Below the pieces are notes generated by a model that worked only from the letters and a program-made list of their open reading frames with translations, was not told the origin of the DNA and made no database searches. 64,000 nucleotides of DNA from NCBI RefSeq assembly GCF_949628265.1, contig NC_088790.1, forward strand, positions 16,682,545 to 16,746,544. The letters are read 5' to 3'. Shown in pieces: positions 40,652 to 52,600 of the stretch. The translations under genes were made by a program, and so were the position numbers. The stretch is from Cloeon dipterum (taxonomy: Eukaryota > Arthropoda > Insecta > Ephemeroptera > Baetidae). Position 1 is the stretch's first letter, and every line of letters begins with the position of its first letter.

Positions 40652-40906
40652 TTACACAGCTGGCGTTTGTGGAGCGTCACTCCACGTTTTGCCGGGAGAA
40701 TCAACAACTTCATCGGGCACGTGTTTCCACCACAATGATTGCTTGCCGTCCACGTGAGCAGCGATCACATTTTCGTCGCAAGTGTTGGTCTTCGTTATTA
40801 AAAGGCCCACTGAGGTGAACTTTTGTCGGCACTTTGAGGTTAGAAAACCTTTGTTGGGATTCAATTGTCGGTAGTTTGATACCAAAAAGTAGTTTTTACT
40901 CAACAA
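40652..40906 (-). CDS. Unrecognised 84-residue open frame
   Basis: The frame ends ...VDGKQSLWWKHVPDEVVDS then PGKTWSDAPQTPAV, and its second half has protein-like composition unlike the neighbouring noise. I recognise no family. Two CACGTG sites lie inside it (40718-40723 and 40751-40756). It might be a terminal exon of an unseen gene, a mobile-element remnant or chance. Confidence 0.2.
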   Translation of the reverse strand: MLSKNYFLVSNYRQLNPNKGFLTSKCRQKFTSVGLLITKTNTCDENVIAAHVDGKQSLWWKHVPDEVVDSPGKTWSDAPQTPAV

Positions 40907-43558
40907 TCTATCCCAACAGTTCGTTTTAATTACAAAATGGAGAAAAACGTTCGTCTCTGTGGACCGTTAAAATCCCAACAAGAACAATTGATTATATTTT
41001 TATTTCGTCACCAAATAGCAAAAATTCAGTTCTAACACTTTTTCTCAATGTGAGGGTCGGCGTGTGGCTTACGCAACGCCAAGACAAGAATTTTCCATCC
41101 GACTCAACTTCTTTTGATGTGTATGCATGCATATGTAATATGTACTTACACAAAACTCCGCCTCTGCTTCTTCGAAACGGAGGTGAAGTTTTTCAATAAG
41201 TAGGGTTAGTGAGTGGGCACGTACAACGCACAAGTCGGTTTGAGGTAATAATCGATTGTCAGCCGTGGGGCTTATTTAGGGTTGAGAGTTTAGCTCTGCA
41301 GGCAGATGCAGATGAAGGCAACTAAGAGCACAATTTTTTTATGCTGAACTAGATCACCTTCCAGATGTAGAAAACGCTCAACAACTTTTCATGTTGAAAG
41401 CTTAACATCATAAACGGAAAATATCAAGCATGCACCCATCGCGCTTTACTTTTTCTCCAACAGAAACTTCCATTAGAATTAAATACTCCCTTTTGGTCGT
41501 TATTTCTTCGACAACGATGCACCTCATTGTTGCTTACATAATAATCGCTCTCGTAGTTTACCTAAAGATGTACATTTGAGCTAGAGCAGGGGCATTATAA
41601 CACAAAAGAAATAGCACCACTTTGATGGCAGCCGATCTGAGCAGCCACAACACACAATCTGCCTCTCTGAAAGGGTCTTCGGCGAAACTGGTGTAATTAG
41701 TTGTGCTTTAAAAAATCCTGCAGCGTGCCGCACCGAGAATACATACATTTGCAGAACACAGCAGAGTCAAGCAAGACAAAAATTGCTCGCTTCTTGAGCT
41801 TTCTCTTTTCTTTTCTAAAGAACAATGAAGACGATTTCAAAAGGAGTGCGCCGGATTACAAGAAAAATTGAGTTCGAAGCTAGCGAGTGGGAGGGCAAGA
41901 GAATGAAGGATACGTTTTGAACGCAGACAACACTCCAAGGATGCAAAATACATTTTATTCTTCTTGTTCCCATTTTAATTATTTTTGATTAGAATAAATT
42001 TAGTAATAAGTAATACAGGAATGAATTATCTTTGAAAATAAATATATAAATTTTGGTGCTGTGTCACACATTTGCCTCAATCTCAACTTGCATATTTCAA
42101 TTTAATGTCTAAAGTTTAAAAAAATAATAATGCACTCATACTGAATTACTCCGTGACCTAAACTGTAGGAGAAAATATAAAAAAAAATCAGAGAAGAATG
42201 CAAAAATATCCAGCTAAATAAAACCATAAATGTTTAAAGGAAGATAAGATATGTTAAAAATTCTTCTCCTTTGACTTTAAGCCCTTCTTTTCGAGTTTTA
42301 GTGAGAAACTCACGATTAAAATTATGAGAATATTTTCACAGATTGCATCACGCTTAAATTATAAGTCGGTGTGTTAAGTATTTTTGCATATTTATAAAAA
42401 GTACGTTTTTAATTCAAATGAATGCAAAAATAGCAATATTTGTGGTGTTTTTACTGTAGCTTTTGGTCCCTAAAAATGAATAAAAGTCGTATATATAGCA
42501 TTATAAACAACTGCTTTATTGATGAAGTCGGCTGTTTGTGTGATTTTTGATAGGATAGAAATCGATCATTTTCCCTTGCGGCATTATCAGTGCGTCAGCA
42601 AGCCCTAGTCGCACTCCCAGAGCAATTTGAATGTTTTTGAAGAGTGAACACGTGGCTTGGCAAAAATCATTTTGGCTGCTTCACACGTCATCAGGAGGGC
42701 AAATTGGCACCGCGCGTATCAGTCGCATATTTGAATAATGAATCAGGGCCGAAGCAAAGCTGGTGCGATTTTAATGCGACATCGGCGTGAATTTTGGAAG
42801 GGTCTGCTGCTAAATAAGCAAAAGCCCTACATGTGCCGAAATCCTCTCTCTGCCTTTGATCTGCAGCCATTCAGCTCAGCGTGCACCACACCAGCCGACC
42901 CGATGTGTACGTGTAAGGCAGCAAAATGCAGAATTTTCGTTGAGCATCCAGAGTGCCAGTCGATGTACATGTAGTATTTTATCCAAATTGGGAAACTTTC
43001 CTCTCGTAATATTAAAAACGGCGGCAACGGCTGCTATTCACGCAATGTACGTGAATTTTTCAGAAAGCGTTGGATTATCAATTTTGGCTGCTGGCACGAT
43101 GCGAGCCAGATTTTTGGCCGTAAGCTATTTAGCCTGGCTAAATTGTGACGCGGTAGGATGATTTTTAAAGCGGACGAAATTCGGAACGGAAGCAAACCTC
43201 ATTATGAAAATTGCGATATTGTTTAATAAAAAAGTTCGTTAACAAAATATAGAATTAACATTTGATCTTTTTAAACAGATTTATAATAGCAAATTACTTA
43301 TTTGTGTATTTAGTTAGTGTTCAAATAGAGCTGCTCCATTCGTAAAATACAAAATTTTAAAGCCAAAATCTTCATTAATCTTTTAAGGACAAACTAAAAC
43401 AAAATATTTAAACAAAAACCTGAATATTTTTTGCTAGTTTACTTTTCAAGGATTACATTATTTGATGATCCTCAAAATTTTCCAGATTTTGACATTTTTT
43501 AGTTGCTTGGTTTTCAAATAGATCTAACTTTTTTCATCTTTTTTAACCTCTGCGGTTA

Positions 43559-43564
43559 TTTATT
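43559..43564 (-). terminator. FTCD: Polyadenylation signal AATAAA of FTCD
   Basis: A canonical AATAAA on the minus strand lies about 50 bases after the FTCD stop codon, implying a very short 3' UTR. Confidence 0.75.
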
Positions 43565-43611
43565 TAGGGTCACACATATATAGAGTTTAAACATTGACAA
43601 TGCGTAAAAAT

Positions 43612-46600
43612 CTATTGCGTCGTTTCCATTCTCTCTTGCATTATGTCAAGCACAAGTTTGCAATTGTCAGCAGCTTTCTTCATTTCGTCCGCAGCCAACA
43701 GTTTGAGCGAAGTCCGACGCTGGTCGTTGGGGGACAGAGAACCCAGATTTATCAGCACGTTAGACCAGGCACCAGCCACACTCGCCTCCAGGCACCTTGC
43801 TGCTACCTGATGAAGCATAACATGCATATCTGATCAGTGCACCAACTTCAAACTTTCAGAGAAAGTGAAAGGTTATATCGGGGAAGTTTTTTTTCGCTGC
43901 TGTTACTTATTGTTAGCCACCGGCCAAAAGCCGGCTCTTTGTCAGAGAATGCTGTGTTCACATGCTAGCCTGATACAGTCACTTTATTTCGTTTCAACTA
44001 ACAAAGTTAAACTCGGTTCCCCAAAAAGTGGTAATAATTATGCTAAAATATATTTCGAAATTATTTTATTTCTTTTCACTCATTTATCTTCAAACACTCA
44101 GTTGAGAGAAGTGTTGTATTCAGATATTAATTTTGGAAATGAAGACATCAAATTTGAATACCGATTGTTAAAAATTCTATAATAAAGTACCAAATTGGGC
44201 AGAATGGGAAAAATTTTAGAATTCGTTCTGATATAAATCAGATCTCATCAGCGAAGTCGAGTAGATGACACCAGAAAATTCTAAAATCTGGTCAGAATAC
44301 AAACTTCAAATCGAACAAAAGTTAGACTGCTTCGAGTGCTTAAGAAGTTTAAATTATTTCTTTTTTTATTATTTTGTGTTGAATATTTCGAGTTTATTTT
44401 GTCATTGAACCTAAAAAAATTAAAACTCTTAAAAAATCAAAATAGTTTTATTTATTTCTATGTATATTATCATATTTTAAATGCCATTAGAGGAGAACTA
44501 AACCTCACATCTACATATTTTTTTATTGAATTGAAAGTACAGTTAATTTAAAAAATGTTTTAATTTTTGATCTCACTCAAACTTTGACTTTTATCGCCTC
44601 TTGCACTGCTTTTCTCTGGTCAGCATTCATTCGAAATTAATTTTAGCGCACGCATGAGGCAGATATTCTAGACTTGAGTTGTTTCACATCCGAAAAATTC
44701 AATCCTGTCTCCTAAAATTCAGCGCCAATGAGAACTAAATTAGTAACACTCAGCACGAGAGTATAATCTGCCATTAATACGGACGATTCTTGCCGCGCCT
44801 TTCCGGGATTATCTCGATTTTTCGGCAGGCCCTTGGGGTCGCGGATCACAGAGAGCGGGCGGCGGAAACGCTAAACTCGGTAGGCATTTTGCATTTTTGA
44901 AGGATTAAGCAAATACGCCGTTAATTGAAGCCAGTCTTTGGCAAATAGAGCGTCTCGCTGCTGCCTAATGCAAATATTTGAGCGGCGTTAGCGCACGCCG
45001 GCGCTTGCTACTGGGCGGCAGCGCTGCTCAATGGCCACCGTATACATACTTAAAAAATTATATTCGTCGTCGTCGTACGAGGCGCGTGCACTCCCGAAAT
45101 TGGCTCTGCTCAATTGGAGAGCTGCGATAATGAAGAGAAAATGCGCGTGACACAAAGAACTTTAATGCTGAAAACTAACGAAGAGTGGTTAATTCGGTCT
45201 GTTTACGACGGACGAAATGAACGTTTCAACAAGACGGAGGACTGACGACTAAGAACAATGGAGAATAGGCGGTGATTCGATTACGGATGGAGTTGCTTTT
45301 CTCAATGCCTCCTTTTGTCCGCTTGCCGCTCCTAAAAGCCACCTCTCAAGAAAATTCTTCTCGCTATCGCATAATGAACACACTTTGTAATGCTATTTGC
45401 GAATTTTAAAGCATATCCATGCAGAATCTGGCTTCTGAATAAGCTGTGAGCAAGTTTGTTTTGTAATTAGATCATTTTCAACGCCATTTTCAAAACTATT
45501 TCCTCCTTTGTTAAAGCCATGAATTACAAAGAATTATTTACTAGTGGCAAAATAAAAATACCAGTGCAACAATTTTACTTTTTTGATGAGAAGAAAGAAA
45601 CACTATATGAGTTTCAGCCTGTGATTATCTGTTGCAAAAGACCAATTTACTGACCTGCATGTCTGAAGCGGTTTGGATGTTGCACACTTTGGCCGTTTCG
45701 ATCACAGCAGGCCACGTGTTGTTGGCTAGATTTGCCACGTCAAGAGGCACCTGAATGGCTCGGTCGAGCGCGGCCGTCAGGGCCCTATCCCGCGCTGCTG
45801 CTTCCTCCGTGGACGACTTGGGCATTTTGCTCGCGGCCTGCAAAGAAAGGCGAAAGTTTCAATCGATAGCAGGGATTTTTTCGTTTCATGTATCCCACGT
45901 TCTTCAATAATAATGAATCTAATCAGGCGGAAACTGCTCAATTTTATCCGTTTTGTCAGAAACTTTTAATAAAGGGTATGGCTAAAAACGAGCTATGTGA
46001 AAATTTTGTCAATTACCATGTACTGGTTGAAAGCATCCGAGTCAGAGTCGATCATCGGAATTAGGCTTTTCATAGCGTCGTGCGTCTCAGGCAAAATTTT
46101 GCGCATGGTCTGGTCGAGGTGGTCCCACTGTTTTCGGCCAAAGGTCATCAGGCCACACATCGTCGCCAAGCCGCTGCCCTGCGATAAGATTGCTTTAATT
46201 AACTTAAAAAGTCAGAAGACGCTGGTTAATCCTGTTTCTCATAAATGCTTTCAGACTGGAGAGGCATAAAATTTTTTAATCAGTTCCCGTTAATCTCATT
46301 AATTAAAAACTTGAGAAGTGAATTTTGCACTTTATCCAGATGCATTTTGCTTAAGAGCATTAGTGTTTGGCGCCTCGCGAGGATCATCTCACGGAAGGGG
46401 AGAGGAATGTCGAGAGAGGAACTTTTGAGTATCGCTAATAGATGAGCGAGCCATGTAATCACATTCTCGAGTTAAACTTTGAAAGCGGCTGTAATTAACA
46501 GGTTAACACGTGCCTGCGAGGGCGATATTCTTTTATTTGTCCTGAGTGCCTGATACTCACGAGCGATCCGAGGAGAGCGGAGACAGAGCCACCCCCAGGG

Positions 46601-49600
46601 GCGGGGGTGCGGGCGCCGACCGCCTCCACGAAGCCCCGCAGCGAGAGGGCGGTGAGGGGGGCGGCGGGGACGGGCAGTCGGTACTCAATCACCCTCTCCC
46701 TGCGGACAAAAAGCAGAAGTCTCCTTCACAAGGTGCAGGCAATTTTTGAACAACTTAAAGTCGAGCGCGCCTTCCGACTCCGCGCCAGCAGACACTTCCC
46801 GAAAATCCGCGCCCGGACCCCACCCCCCATTTTTCCGGCAGACTGGATTCCGATTTCTGGAACTGGCGGCGAACAATGCGGCGCCCTTTTCCCGTTCTCT
46901 TATCCCATCCCGCTCATCGTTATATATATCGATTCGCGAGAGAGTGAAAACAATGTGCGGAGCCTAAGTCCGTCCACCGCGTGCAATCATAAAAGATTCA
47001 AGCGCCGGCCTCAATCTGTCATCATTCTGCTCTTTAGTGAAACAAGGAAAATGCAGGTATTTTCGGTCTGTGACAAGTGAACATCATTATTGAGGATTTG
47101 CAAGGCTTTGTGATGAGTTTATTTTACTGCTGCTTTTTCTGTTTCCCTGTTTCCCTCTGAAAATTGATTTTGCTATTTACCGTGTTTTAGAATTTTTTAT
47201 ACTTAATTTTATGTATCTTAATGCCTATACAATGTTTGCGAGATCTATAATTAGTAAAGATGAACCATTACTTTTTGTGCTTTGACATAACGCAGCTGAG
47301 ATTTGCAGGCCCGAGAGACACTTTTTACTTAAACCACGAGCTCTCTCTATGCTAAAATCATATTTTGCTTGTGAACCTTCAGTTAAATAATTATTGGGGA
47401 TTTTTTTTCTTTAAAGGCTAAATTTACTTATGAGATTGAGCATGGGAATTGTTACAAAATCGAACTGTGAAGCCAGTGGCATTCAATCGTGATTCTATTT
47501 GTAAAGGTTATTCTTGACAAGAAGAACCGATCGGGGTCATCTCTGACTTTCCGGAGTGTACTATTGATTTTAGAACTTTGTAGGAAACTTGGACAATTAT
47601 TCATTAACGGTTAGAGTTAATATATTTAAAAATCTCCGAGCTAACTATAAGGTCATGCAGCCCCATTTTTTTCACAAAGAACATTAAATAAATACTTTTT
47701 ATGATTACGTTTTCGACCAACATAATTTTTTCGGGAAATAACTATGCAAGATTTTTTTAACATGTTAACAATAGGAAATTTATCAGATTTTATAATATGT
47801 TTTGGGTTTTCACTGCGATTAATCACTAACAATCTTGCAAAGCCTATGGAGCTTACCCGTGAGAAATCTCTATTTTTTCAGGGCGTCAAAACTGACACAC
47901 CGATCGATTTGTTTCTCTAAACAGAGCCTATATTCAAACAAATATTCAGCTTGATTGAGCAAAACGTTTTTTTAAATCAATTTTTAAATTTCGTCAAATC
48001 GAAAAAATTTCCACTGTACGTGATTTACATCATGGAAGGCTACACGAATTCATTCAGTAACTAAACGTAGAATCCCAAGAGTTCGCTTGTTAGAAATCAC
48101 AGTAATGTATAAAATATGAATTAATATCTGCATGATATTTAAATATCATATATGCTTCTAAATTGAAGATTGTACATAGTTTATATAATTCATTGAGAAT
48201 TATTATGATTTATTTATTTGGAAGTCAAGTTGCCTATTAATAATAAATGTTTATTCGCTATTTTTTGTTTGCAAAAAGTGCAACATGTACGTTCGAACAT
48301 TCTCGCAATGTCGCTCGAACTTTTAATTGCGACCAAGTGGTGTAGATTTTTTCAAACTTTTCTCGTCGTTCAGACAGGACTAACTTTATCAAGTCTCTTT
48401 TGTCGCCCCCAAGTGATATTTGAAACGAATTTTTCCTCGTAGAGAAAGAAAAAGTACAAACAGGATACATTTGATCAGCAAAACGGCAGACCGTGTATGT
48501 TACTGCGAAGTGGCTCTCCACAGCAACCTTGGGTACTTCCAAACCTAAATCTGCGCTTAAGTAGCAGATAAACGAGCTTGGCAAAGCGTGCGGTCGGACA
48601 AGAAGGAAAATAGAAAAGTCAAGTCCGGCCGTCTGGACCCTTTGATCCCGCCTAATAAATTTGATATTTGCATGCAAGTTCGCAACCAGTAGGGCAGAGG
48701 GGCGCTGCGGCTTGCCTACTCGGCAGATTGCATCAATTTTGCGGCCGTTGCTCATTGGAAACTTTGGAAAGAAATAATTTGTCGCTCGACTTCTTCCCTC
48801 TCGCTGAGTTGGGCAATTCGTGTGCCAAGAACAACAGATATTAGTTTGGCTGGCAGGTTACTTTGGATCGAAAGGACTGATGGAGCTGAGTCCAAGCCTG
48901 GAGACGGCCAACCGCACTTTCTGGTCCTCTTCGAGAATCATGAGGCCTTCTTTTTGCATGAAGAAGTCGGCCGCCTGCAAAAGGGCCTCGAGCGGCACCA
49001 GCCCCACCAACTCGGAGCCGGCGACTCCCACCCTCAGCTCCTCCGACTCCTTCACCACCTACGCAATGCAAACAAGTCAGCATGTGAAATCAAAACTCGC
49101 CTGCAGGGCCTAATGAATTTTTTGTTAGTTTACGTTCAAAAGAGCGAATTTCGTATAAAAGTAAATTGAACCTCGTTAAAAGCGACGTGGAGAGGGGTGA
49201 TTTTATGGTTGGTGATGTTGAGCGAGACCTGCGCCAGATTGGCTTCATCCAGCCACCAGCCCATGCCCTGCACGGCCTTCAGTCGTCCTGGCTGTCCTGC
49301 GCCGCGACCCTGCTCCCTGATGTTCAATGCAATCCTACGAGTACAAAATTCACGCATCATGGCTGTTCAATATTGTTCTGATACAAATACAAAATTTAAA
49401 ATATAATTCATACAAATGCTGGAAGTAGATGTACGCCGTTGGCGTTGAATAAATATTCTATCTAAAATATAATTTAATAAATATTAATGAGCTTTAGCTA
49501 CATACAACCTACAATTTATCCAAAAAGGAACATATATTTAACGAAATAAACCCCAAGATTTGAAAATGCACAGTAATTTTGGGACAGATTTCTCACTAAA

Positions 49601-52600
49601 ATTTTTAGAACGAAATTTTCAGTGGTCATAAAAATATCATTCCTACTCTTTCCTGAAAATCACTTATTTTCTGTCACAACTAAAAATAGTTTGACCTTAA
49701 ATTTCTGCTTCACATTAATTTTTTTAACAAACAAAAGTGCTTCGTCATTTTAGAATAAAAAAAGCTTCAAACAATATTTCCCTTTTCCGATTATTTTTGA
49801 TCAACCTCATTTTAGACATTTATTTGGTCTCATTTTTTGAAATGTAATAAGTGTTAAAAAAATAGAACCGCGCCGGAGCACATTATATTGTTTCATGATC
49901 GAGAGGGAAACTAAAATTAGAAATGCTTCCATTGAGGAAATAACGTTCTGCAAATTTCATAAAAAAAATTTCACCTCCTTCCTCATAAAAATTCTCAAAC
50001 ACCATGTCCCTTGAATGTGCGAGCAGTTTATTAAATTAAGCATCTAATTATAATTAGGTTTTATGCTACATATAATTCGCAATGCGCTGCACGTAACTGT
50101 CAAATACACATTGAGTACGAATCCCATTATAGCTGTATTTACGAGGGTGCTACACAAACTTGCACAAGAAGCGGCTTTTGCCAACTTTCCATCACATTAG
50201 AGAAATTGTGCACACAAGGAACTTTCGGCTTCAAACTGTGTAGCGTGCGAAAACGGATTTGTTGTTTGCTTTCCAAATTCGCGGGGCCTCTTTCACCAAA
50301 GTCGTCGAGAAGGAGCTTGGGTGTAGGGAGCTGTTCGCTTACTCATTCACTCACCTGCCTCACACGAGCGTATATAAACAAACGCGAGTGTACTGCACAT
50401 AGCACAGCACAGCACAGAGAGAGGTGCGCGCCGGCGTTTTTGTTTGCTTGCACAGAGCGTGCAAAGGTTGGCCACTTGCTCGGCATTATAATTTTACAAT
50501 GCTTTTGTGTCAGCAACTAATTAATTAATATCACAGTGGTGCAAATGAAACCCGTCGTTTACGGCCGTTGTGGTGCTATTTTCATGCCAGCTTCATTATT
50601 GCAATTAATTTCGACGCACTTTGAACATCAGAGAATCCGGCAGTGCTCAACGGCCTGTGTTTTAATGTGAAATGTAAAACTGTGACGGCAGTGGACAGTG
50701 GATAGCACAAATTATACAGTCAAATGCAAATTGGGCCGTTTATTTTTGTGAATTCAAATGGTGAAAAATAAATTTGCGTACAATTATCGTAAAAATTTGC
50801 TGCCCTATTGCCGTCAAAATATCAGTAACAAAAGAAAAGCAAATCATGTCCATTTTTGTCCTAAATTTATTGTGTCTCTCTTAATTCATTATTTTATCTT
50901 CTTTATATCATAGCAAGAATGTATTATATAAAATTTATTATACAATGGCCAATCCAATTGGTGATCAAAAAAGAACGGAAAGGCTAAAAGTTGAAAAATA
51001 AACTGTCAGAAACTACTTCAATTTGTTCAAATAATAGTTCTAACACTTTTAATTCATTTTTGCTAGTTCAAATTTGTGACAATCGCGTGCACTCCAGGGG
51101 ATCTTTAACGATGATGCTCATATAAAAATTTACAAATTAAAATAAATAATGTAAGTTCTAAGGCAGCCATGCCATCAAAAATGACATAATTCTCATCTTC
51201 ATTATCTTTTTTATAGACCAAGACGAGAGAGCAAACTTGATTCGATTGAAGTATTTAGAGTATGGCAAGTTTTCTAACTAAAACTAGGCTCTAACTTTTC
51301 TCGAAGAGTCTTGAGACCTGATTCAATTCGGCAAAAACGTCGTGATAGAATTGGCTCTATCGATTGTACTTGATCGAATTACGCTTTTGGTTTGACAGAA
51401 TCTTTGAGTGTGAAGCAAGAGAGCACCTAGAACTGACTCACAATCATTCGGTCTCAATCAAGACTATCTGGAAAGTGCTTTGAATGCCATTTCTTGAACA
51501 AAAGTTTCCCGACAATTCCTAAAGTAGGCAACGTTCTCGCGATACACACGTGTGTGCTTTGCAAACACGCGCCAAGAAATTTGCAGCACGCATTCAATTA
51601 GAAAAGCAAATTTTCCGCTTCGCTTTGACAATGCTGTCCTCGAATTTGCGGTTTAATTTGTCAAGTCAAAGAGCCGCGCGGCAACCAGACGGTCTTATTG
51701 CTCTCGTGCTCCCTCTGCGCGTAACCATTACGCAACCTAATTGGATGGGTACGGCAATAATTTATAATTAGCCCTCTCGCGTGTCACGTAATTAGCTCTC
51801 AATTTGTTCAGCTGGGACCCATATTAATCCGAATGTATACTAGCACGACTTGCTACTATTGCAATGATCACGCCAGAGTGGTGCTTCAAGAGCTGTTTTC
51901 TCTGTAGCTTTTGATCTCAAAACGCAGGTAAATGACATACTTCTCGGGGGCTGCGCTCCACTTCTATATAATATATAATATAAATATCATGAAAACCCTG
52001 GAATTATTATTTACATAATATATATGATCAATAAACTTTCCTTATGCTTGGGAAGACCAAAGCGAACTCAAAGTTAGATCGAATGCAACATACCGATATT
52101 CGAATAATAGACGCAGAGAGGTGCTATGAATGTTTATGGTTATTAATTTAGCTGAAAAAAGTGAATATTTGAATTATGCTTACGGTGCATATTTTAAATT
52201 GATAAACAATTAAATTTAAAACAATCAACAATTCTACGCAAAACATTACAAATAAAAATCACCCAAGAGTTTTATGACAATATATACAACTGGAAATTGG
52301 AGCCAAAAGGCAAAAGCTATGTACGGTTTTCTCGGCACCATAAATTAAAAGCTTTTTGAATGCGAGAAAAATAAAAATACATTGTTGATAGGTGCCAATA
52401 AAGGCAAAAGCTCAAGGCTGTCATAATTTGTCAGAAAAAATTAAAAATAAATAATTGGCTTTTCTTTTAAATAATATATGTATTTTAAATTTAGAATTTA
52501 ATTTATTTGAGGGATTATGACATATGAAGGTGGAACTTTTATACAGTTCAAAAAACTTTCCTGACAATATTAGCACAAAATTTTCACCAATTCAAACAGT

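Larger units (their letters stand above)
25505..43550. other. 18-kb stretch with no convincing exon
   Basis: I see no frame with a recognisable domain and matching splice sites. GC-rich islands near 28.79-28.95, 32.18-32.55, 33.42-33.45 and 36.84-37.40 kb stand out from the AT-rich background and could mark promoters or untranslated first exons of the receptor. Candidate regulatory sites and an orphan frame at 40.65 kb are listed separately. Confidence 0.6.

Noticed and set aside
46546..47080. Plus-strand frames over FTCD exon 7
   Set aside because: They are antisense shadows of a GC-rich coding exon whose minus-strand frame matches FTCD.
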